Below, piece after piece: positions 59,418-64,000 of a DNA stretch of 64,000 nucleotides. The position numbers and the translations under genes were made by a program. The notes below the pieces were generated by a model that had not been told where the DNA came from, searched no databases, and was given only the letters and a program-made list of their open reading frames with translations. Each line of letters begins with the position of its first letter. The first letter of the stretch is position 1. This DNA comes from Clostridia bacterium (GTDB lineage: Bacteria; Bacillota; Clostridia; Lachnospirales; Lachnospiraceae): positions 1 through 64,000 of the forward strand of contig CAJTDE010000009.1 of the NCBI GenBank assembly GCA_910574835.1, written 5' to 3'.

Positions 59418-60824
59418 ATGAGCAACACCTATTATCTGGCAGTAGACATCGGGGCTTCCAGTGGACGCCATATCCTGGGGCACCTTGAGGACGGGAAAAT
59501 GGTTCTGGAGGAGATCTACCGCTTTGACAATGGCATGAAGCCGAAGAACGGGCATTTGTGCTGGGACGCGGACGGCCTGTTCGGAGAAATCAAGGCCGGA
59601 ATGAAACGTTGTAAGGAGCTTGGGAAAATTCCGGTGAGTATGGGTGTGGACACCTGGGCGGTGGACTATGTTCTTCTGGATAAAAACGGGGAGCGCCTAG
59701 GGGATGCGGTCGGCTATCGGGATAAGCGGACGGAGGGAATGGACGACAAGGTTTATGAGATCATTTCTCCGGAGGAGCTGTATGGGCGAACGGGAATCCA
59801 GAAACAGATTTTCAATACCATTTATCAGCTCATGGCCGTAAAGGAGCAGCAGCCGGAGCTGATGGAAGAGGCGGAGCAGCTTTTGATGCTTCCGGATTAT
59901 TTTCATTATCTGCTGACAGGCGTGGCAAAAACAGAGTATACCAATGCCACCTCGGGCCAGCTTGTAAGTCCGAAGACAAAGGACTGGGACTTTGAATTGA
60001 TTGAGCGTTTGGGCTATAAAAAAGAAATCTTCGGGCCTATCAGCCTTCCGGGAACTGTGGTAGGACCCTTAAAGAAAGAGGTGGCCGGGGAGGTTGGCTT
60101 CTCCTGCACGGTGATGCAGCCGGCTACCCATGATACGGCTTCTGCGGTTCTGGCGGTTCCCTCCACGGAGGAGGATGTGATCTACATAAGCTCCGGCACC
60201 TGGTCCCTGATGGGAACGGAGCTAAAGGAAGCGGATTGCAGAGAGGAAAGCCGCAGGGCAAACTTTACCAATGAGGGCGGCGTGGATTACCGGTTCCGGT
60301 TTTTGAAAAATATTATGGGACTGTGGATGATTCAGTCCGTTCGAAAGGAGCTTCCGGTAAAATACAGCTACGCGGAGCTTTGCAAGATGGCTGAGGAGGT
60401 TTCGGACTTCCCCACGGTGATTGATGTGAACGATCAGAGCTTCCTGTCTCCGGACAGTATGATTGAAGCGATACAGGAATATTGCAGGAAGCACGACCAG
60501 GCAGTGCCGGAGACGCCGGGAGAGCTGGCGGCGGTCATTTACCAGAATCTGGCCCGCAGCTACGGCGAAACGGTCTGGGAGATTGAGGAGCTTACCGGGA
60601 AGACCTATGATAAGATTCATGTGGTGGGCGGCGGTTCCAATGCGGATTACCTCAATGAGCTGACGGCCTGGTACACGAAGAAGGAAGTTCTGGCAGGACC
60701 GGGAGAGGCTACGGCTCTTGGAAATCTGGCGGCGCAGATGATTGCGGCCGGGGAGCTTAAGGATATCTGGGACGCCAGGGTTTGTATCCGCAATTCCTTT
60801 GAGATTCGGTCATTTCGGGCTTAG
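59418..60824 (+). CDS. rhaB: Rhamnulokinase
   Basis: 468 aa FGGY-family kinase phosphorylating L-rhamnulose to L-rhamnulose-1-phosphate. Motifs: YLAVDIGASSGRHILGHLED (phosphate 1; the DIGASSGR form is typical of RhaB), SMGVDTWAVDYVLLDKNG, GVAKTEYTNATSGQLVS, YISSGTWSLMGTEL (phosphate 2), HVVGGGSNADYLNELTA. AGAAGGAGAAAAGGG precedes the ATG. Isomerase and aldolase genes follow. Confidence 0.95.
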   Translation: MSNTYYLAVDIGASSGRHILGHLEDGKMVLEEIYRFDNGMKPKNGHLCWDADGLFGEIKAGMKRCKELGKIPVSMGVDTWAVDYVLLDKNGERLGDAVGYRDKRTEGMDDKVYEIISPEELYGRTGIQKQIFNTIYQLMAVKEQQPELMEEAEQLLMLPDYFHYLLTGVAKTEYTNATSGQLVSPKTKDWDFELIERLGYKKEIFGPISLPGTVVGPLKKEVAGEVGFSCTVMQPATHDTASAVLAVPSTEEDVIYISSGTWSLMGTELKEADCREESRRANFTNEGGVDYRFRFLKNIMGLWMIQSVRKELPVKYSYAELCKMAEEVSDFPTVIDVNDQSFLSPDSMIEAIQEYCRKHDQAVPETPGELAAVIYQNLARSYGETVWEIEELTGKTYDKIHVVGGGSNADYLNELTAWYTKKEVLAGPGEATALGNLAAQMIAAGELKDIWDARVCIRNSFEIRSFRA

Positions 60825-60869
60825 AGAGAGATAAAAGCGGGAGTATATCATATATAATACGCAACTGAT

Positions 60870-60930
60870 AGTGCTGTCGCGAAGTGACTTTACCCTTTAG
60901 AGCTGTCGCGCAGCGACTTAAAATAGGAGG
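60870..60930. repeat. Partial stem-loop repeat, subfamily C, 5' of rhaA
   Basis: CGAAGTGACTTTACCCTTTA then GAGCTGTCGCGCAGCGACTT and AAAATAGGAGG, matching the 3' third of the 122-bp units at 62197-62631 and ending in the rhaA RBS. Contains the small GTCGC-(GCA)-GCGAC hairpin. Confidence 0.75.
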
Positions 60931-60939
60931 ATGATAGGC

Positions 60940-62196
60940 ATGAATGTGAAAGAAAGATATGAATCAGCGAAGGCAATGTATGCGAAAATCGGCGTGGATA
61001 CGGATGCGGCTCTGGAGCGTCTCAAAGGGATTCCCATTTCCATGCACTGCTGGCAGGGAGATGATGTAATCGGATTTGACCATGACGGGCCTTTGACCGG
61101 CGGTATTCAGACTACAGGCAATTATCCCGGAAGAGCAAGGAATCCGGAGGAGCTGATGGCGGACATTGAGAAGGCTTTAAGCCTGATTCCCGGCAAGCAT
61201 AAGGTGAATCTCCATGCCTGCTACGCCATCTTTGAGAACGGAGAGCGCGCGGATCGGGATAAGATTGAGCCGAAGCATTTTGCAAAATGGGTGGAGTTCG
61301 GCAAGAAGAACGGCATTGCCTTTGACTTTAATCCCACCTGCTTTTCTCATCCGATGGCAGAGGACAGTCTGACCCTCTCAAGCCCCAACGAGAAGGTTCG
61401 TAAGTTCTGGGTGGATCACTGTATCGCATGTATTAAGATTTCCGAATATCTGGCCACGGAGCAGGGCTGTCCCTGTGCCATGAATATCTGGATTCCCGAC
61501 GGAATGAAGGATGTTCCGGCGGACCGCCTGGGACCCCGTGCAAGATTTAAGCAGTCCTTGGATGAGATTCTGGCTGTTCCCTATGACAAGGAAAAGGTTC
61601 TGGTGTGCCTGGAGTCTAAGGTATTTGGTATCGGTATGGAGTCTTATACGGTGGGCTCCAGCGAGTTTACAATCAATTATGCGGCAAGAAACGGAATCAT
61701 CAGCCTGATGGACAACGGACATTATCATCCTACTGAGGTGGTGTCCGATAAGATTTCCTCCATGCTGCTGTTTAATGACAAGATTGCCCTTCATGTGACA
61801 AGAGGCGTGCGCTGGGACAGCGACCATGTGGTTCTATTTGATGATGAGACGAGAGAGATTGCCAAGGAGATCGTGCGCAACGACGCCATTGACAGGGTGC
61901 TTCTGGCTCTGGATTATTTTGACGCAAGCATCAACCGGATTTCCGCCTGGGTAACGGGTATGCGCAATATGCAGAAGGCTCTTCTCTATGCGCTGCTTTC
62001 TCCCAATAAGAAGCTGAAAGAGCTTCAGGACGCCGGGAAGTTCACGGAGCTGATGATGCGTCAGGAGGAGATGAAGACGTATCCTCTCGGGGATGTGTGG
62101 AATTATTTCTGCGAGCAGAACGGCGCTCCGGTGCAGGAGGACTGGTTTGCGCAGATTGAGAAGTATGAGGAAGAGGTGCTTTCCAAGCGGAAGTAG
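60940..62196 (+). CDS. rhaA: L-rhamnose isomerase
   Basis: 418 aa, the expected length. Interconverts L-rhamnose and L-rhamnulose; TIM barrel with two Mn/Zn ions. Motifs: PISMHCWQGDDVIGFDHDGP, GGIQTTGNYPGRARNPEELM, HACYAIFENGERADRDKI, FDFNPTCFSHPMAEDSLTLS, ITRGVRWDSDHVV-like segment (HVTRGVRWDSDHVVLFDD) and LDYFDASINRISAWVTG. I start at MNVKERYESAKAM, 9 nt after AGGAGG; the ATG at 60931 abuts the RBS. Confidence 0.97.
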   Translation: MNVKERYESAKAMYAKIGVDTDAALERLKGIPISMHCWQGDDVIGFDHDGPLTGGIQTTGNYPGRARNPEELMADIEKALSLIPGKHKVNLHACYAIFENGERADRDKIEPKHFAKWVEFGKKNGIAFDFNPTCFSHPMAEDSLTLSSPNEKVRKFWVDHCIACIKISEYLATEQGCPCAMNIWIPDGMKDVPADRLGPRARFKQSLDEILAVPYDKEKVLVCLESKVFGIGMESYTVGSSEFTINYAARNGIISLMDNGHYHPTEVVSDKISSMLLFNDKIALHVTRGVRWDSDHVVLFDDETREIAKEIVRNDAIDRVLLALDYFDASINRISAWVTGMRNMQKALLYALLSPNKKLKELQDAGKFTELMMRQEEMKTYPLGDVWNYFCEQNGAPVQEDWFAQIEKYEEEVLSKRK

Positions 62197-62631
62197 ACGG
62201 TAAAGTCACGAAGGCGCTTTACCCTTTAGTGCCATCGCGCAGCGACTTAATTGGTAAAGTCACAAAGGCGCACGAGAGGAACTTTTATGAGTGCCCTTTC
62301 GAGTAAAAGTTCCTCTCATTACAGGTGTGCCGAAGTGACTTTACCCTTTAGAGCCATCGCGCAGCGATTTAATTGGTAAAGTCGCAAAGGCGCACGAGAG
62401 GAACTTTTATGAGTGCCCTTTCGAATAAAAGTTTCTCTTATCACAGGTGTGCCGAAGTGACTTTACCCTTTAGTGCTGTCGCGCAGCGATTTAATTGGTA
62501 AAGTCGCAAAGGCGCACGAGAGGAACTTTTATGAGTGCCCTTTCGAGTAAAAGTTCCTCTCATTACAGGTGTGTCGAAGCGACTTTACCCTTTAGTGCCA
62601 TCGCGCAGCGATTTAAATAGGAGAAAAAGTC
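62197..62631. repeat. Tandem stem-loop repeat, subfamily C (3 x 122 bp) 5' of the aldolase gene
   Basis: GGTAAAGTC(A/G)C recurs at 62253, 62375 and 62497, exactly 122 bp apart, after a partial copy. Each unit: outer arms GGTAAAGTCGCAAAGGCGCAC and GTGTGCCGAAGTGACTTTAC, inner arms GAGAGGAACTTTTA and TAAAAGTTCCTCTC, bulge ATTACAG, then CTTTAGAGCCATCGCGCAGC. The last unit ends TTTAAATAGGAG, the RBS of the next gene. The whole 435-bp gap between rhaA and the aldolase gene is this array. Confidence 0.9.
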
Positions 62632-63699
62632 ATGATTGATTTAACAAAGTTAGTTGAGATGTCAAACAAGCACGGGAAAAACCCGGATCTGGTACTGGCG
62701 GGCGGCGGTAATACCTCCTATAAGAAAGATGGAGTTCTCTATGTAAAATGCTCCGGCACCAGTCTGGGAACCATTACGGCGGACGGCTTTGTGGCTATGG
62801 ATATTGCAAAGCTTACGGCTCTTATGGAAAAGGACTATCCGGCAGAGGATGCGGCCAGAGAAGCGGCGTTTCTAAAGGATGTGATGGATGCCCGGTGTGA
62901 TGAGGATCTAAGCAAGCGTCCCAGCGTGGAAGCATTACTCCACAGCCTGTTTCCCCAGACCTATGTGCTTCACATTCATCCGGCTCTGATCAATGGTCTT
63001 ACCTGCTCCAAGGGGGCCGAAGAGCTGGCAAAGGAGATTTTGGGCGCTCAGATGATCTGGATTCCCATCTGCCGTCCGGGATACACCCTTGGAAAGCTTT
63101 GCAATGAGGCTATGAAGGTGTACAGGGAGGAGCATGGCCAGGAGGTGCAGGTGGTGCTTCTGCAGAATCACGGAATCTTTATCGCGGCGGAGACCACGGA
63201 GGAGATTGACCGTATTTTGGCGGATGTGATTGATAAGCTGGAGGCTTATGTGCGCACGGAAGGCAAGGAAGAGCTGACCTCCAGGCTTCATGCCATTACC
63301 GGACGGGCGGCGGAATTTCTGCCGATTCGCGAGTCCGTGCATTTTGTGAGCAGCAGGGAGAAGGCCGAGGCTCTTTTAAAGCCGTTTACGCCGGATCATA
63401 TTGTGTACTGCGGCGCGTTTCCGCTGTTTGTGGGAGAGGATGAGGATTTGGAAGCAGCACTGAATGCGTTTAAGGAGAAGGAAGGAGATTATCCGAAGAT
63501 TGTCCTTGTGCAGAATGTGGGAGCCTTTGCCCTCTGCCAAAGTGAGAAGGAGATACGCAATGCGGAGCTTCTTTTGACGGATGCCATGAAGGTGGCTTAT
63601 TATGCGGAGAAGTTCGGAGGAATCCTGCCGATGACAGATGAGCTGACGTACTTTATCACTCACTGGGAGGCGGAGTCTTACCGGAAGAAACAGGCTTAA
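62632..63699 (+). CDS. Class II aldolase, likely rhamnulose-1-phosphate aldolase (RhaE-like)
   Basis: 355 aa. Class II aldolase/adducin domain: VLAGGGNTSYKKDGVLYVKC, KCSGTSLGTITADGF, LHIHPALINGLTCSKGAEE (zinc His residues) and QNHGIFIAAETTEEIDRILA. It matches the N-terminal half of the bifunctional RhaEW enzymes and lacks their C-terminal lactaldehyde dehydrogenase. In this locus it would split L-rhamnulose-1-phosphate into DHAP and L-lactaldehyde; no rhaD or lactaldehyde reductase gene is in the window. AGGAG lies 8 nt before the ATG. Confidence 0.85.
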   Translation: MIDLTKLVEMSNKHGKNPDLVLAGGGNTSYKKDGVLYVKCSGTSLGTITADGFVAMDIAKLTALMEKDYPAEDAAREAAFLKDVMDARCDEDLSKRPSVEALLHSLFPQTYVLHIHPALINGLTCSKGAEELAKEILGAQMIWIPICRPGYTLGKLCNEAMKVYREEHGQEVQVVLLQNHGIFIAAETTEEIDRILADVIDKLEAYVRTEGKEELTSRLHAITGRAAEFLPIRESVHFVSSREKAEALLKPFTPDHIVYCGAFPLFVGEDEDLEAALNAFKEKEGDYPKIVLVQNVGAFALCQSEKEIRNAELLLTDAMKVAYYAEKFGGILPMTDELTYFITHWEAESYRKKQA

Positions 63700-63733
63700 A
63701 AATGGATTTATTCTTATATTGATTATTGGGTAA

Positions 63734-63831
63734 ATAGCACTTATTATTCTCATTATCCGCGTATTTGTGAAGTTAGCCGTAGATTACTACGCTGTTGCTT
63801 TGCAGATATACGGTTAGTGTGAATATTAAGT
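63734..63831. repeat. Long two-tier hairpin after the rhamnose operon
   Basis: Outer arms AAATAGCACTTATTATTC and GAATATTAAGTGCTATTT (17 of 18 paired), inner arms TAGCCGTA and TACGGTTA. Same plan as the stem-loop repeats but a different sequence. The remaining 63832-64000 shows no gene. Confidence 0.6.
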
Positions 63832-64000
63832 GCTATTTGCGAATAAATGAATGAAATGTTGTATAAAGAAAAAGAAGATTTGAAATAGTCATGACAGGCA
63901 GAGGATAAAGTATTGCGCCTGATGGAAGTTTATGAAGGAAGAGACGGAGGTATGCTTAAGGTGTATCTCTGTTTCTGTTTACGAATACCGGAAAAATAGG

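Overview
The window looks like chromosomal DNA of an anaerobic gut Firmicute, most likely a Lachnospiraceae (Clostridia). The evidence is the gene order (radC-mreBCD-mrdA-minCDE-rodA-mgsA, then HlyD-like/yggS/sepF/ylmH/aroB/lspA/rluD), a three-gene one-carbon folate cluster typical of acetogenic or related Clostridia, strong AGGAG-type ribosome binding sites, and Tn916-type and large-serine-recombinase elements. The assignment is inferred from gene content only.

Layout. 1-3.3 kb: accessory DNA with an IS200/IS605-like hairpin at the edge, an AgrC/AgrA-like two-component pair, a FlxA-like protein and gene remnants. 3.65-19.74 kb: a mobilizable element of about 16.1 kb (large serine recombinase, truncated RepA-like initiator, Cys-rich VLP protein, MobV relaxase) sitting in a small host gene. 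The two gene halves rejoin in frame at a shared TGT, and the joined element ends form a near-perfect 41-bp palindrome. Nested in its mobV gene at 8.67-17.63 kb is a second element of about 9.0 kb with a Tn916-type int/xis, a CRESS-like Rep (HUH endonuclease plus SF3 helicase), an FtsK-like ATPase, regulators, a secreted E/K-repeat protein and a lipoprotein. 20.1-20.7 kb: a YafQ/DinJ-type toxin-antitoxin pair. 21.5-25.3 kb: fhs, fchA and folD (formyl-, methenyl- and methylene-THF interconversion). 25.5-34.3 kb: mutL, miaA, a PLP lyase and two flavoproteins. 34.6-51.3 kb: cell shape, division-site and envelope genes. 51.3-52.4 kb: a decayed YfhO-type gene. 52.6 kb: tRNA-Leu(CAA). 53.2-63.7 kb: an L-rhamnose locus (AraC regulator, four-gene ABC importer, rhamnulokinase, isomerase, class II aldolase).

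How the genes work together. The rhamnose importer feeds RhaA, RhaB and the aldolase, giving DHAP and lactaldehyde; MgsA at 44 kb can draw on DHAP. The C1-folate trio converts formate to methylene-THF. MreBCD, PBP2 and RodA form an elongasome set, with MinCDE and SepF placing and supporting the division ring.

The most unusual feature is a set of intergenic stem-loop repeats, single or in 112-bp or 122-bp tandem arrays, lying directly 5' of fchA, folD, yggS, an 84-aa gene, rhaA and the rhamnose aldolase. Subfamilies differ in sequence but share one two-tier hairpin plan, and the last copy supplies the AATAGGAG-type ribosome binding site of the next gene. fhs has a separate tandem of three small two-stem motifs. 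I do not recognise these elements, and they are the main candidate for something undescribed.
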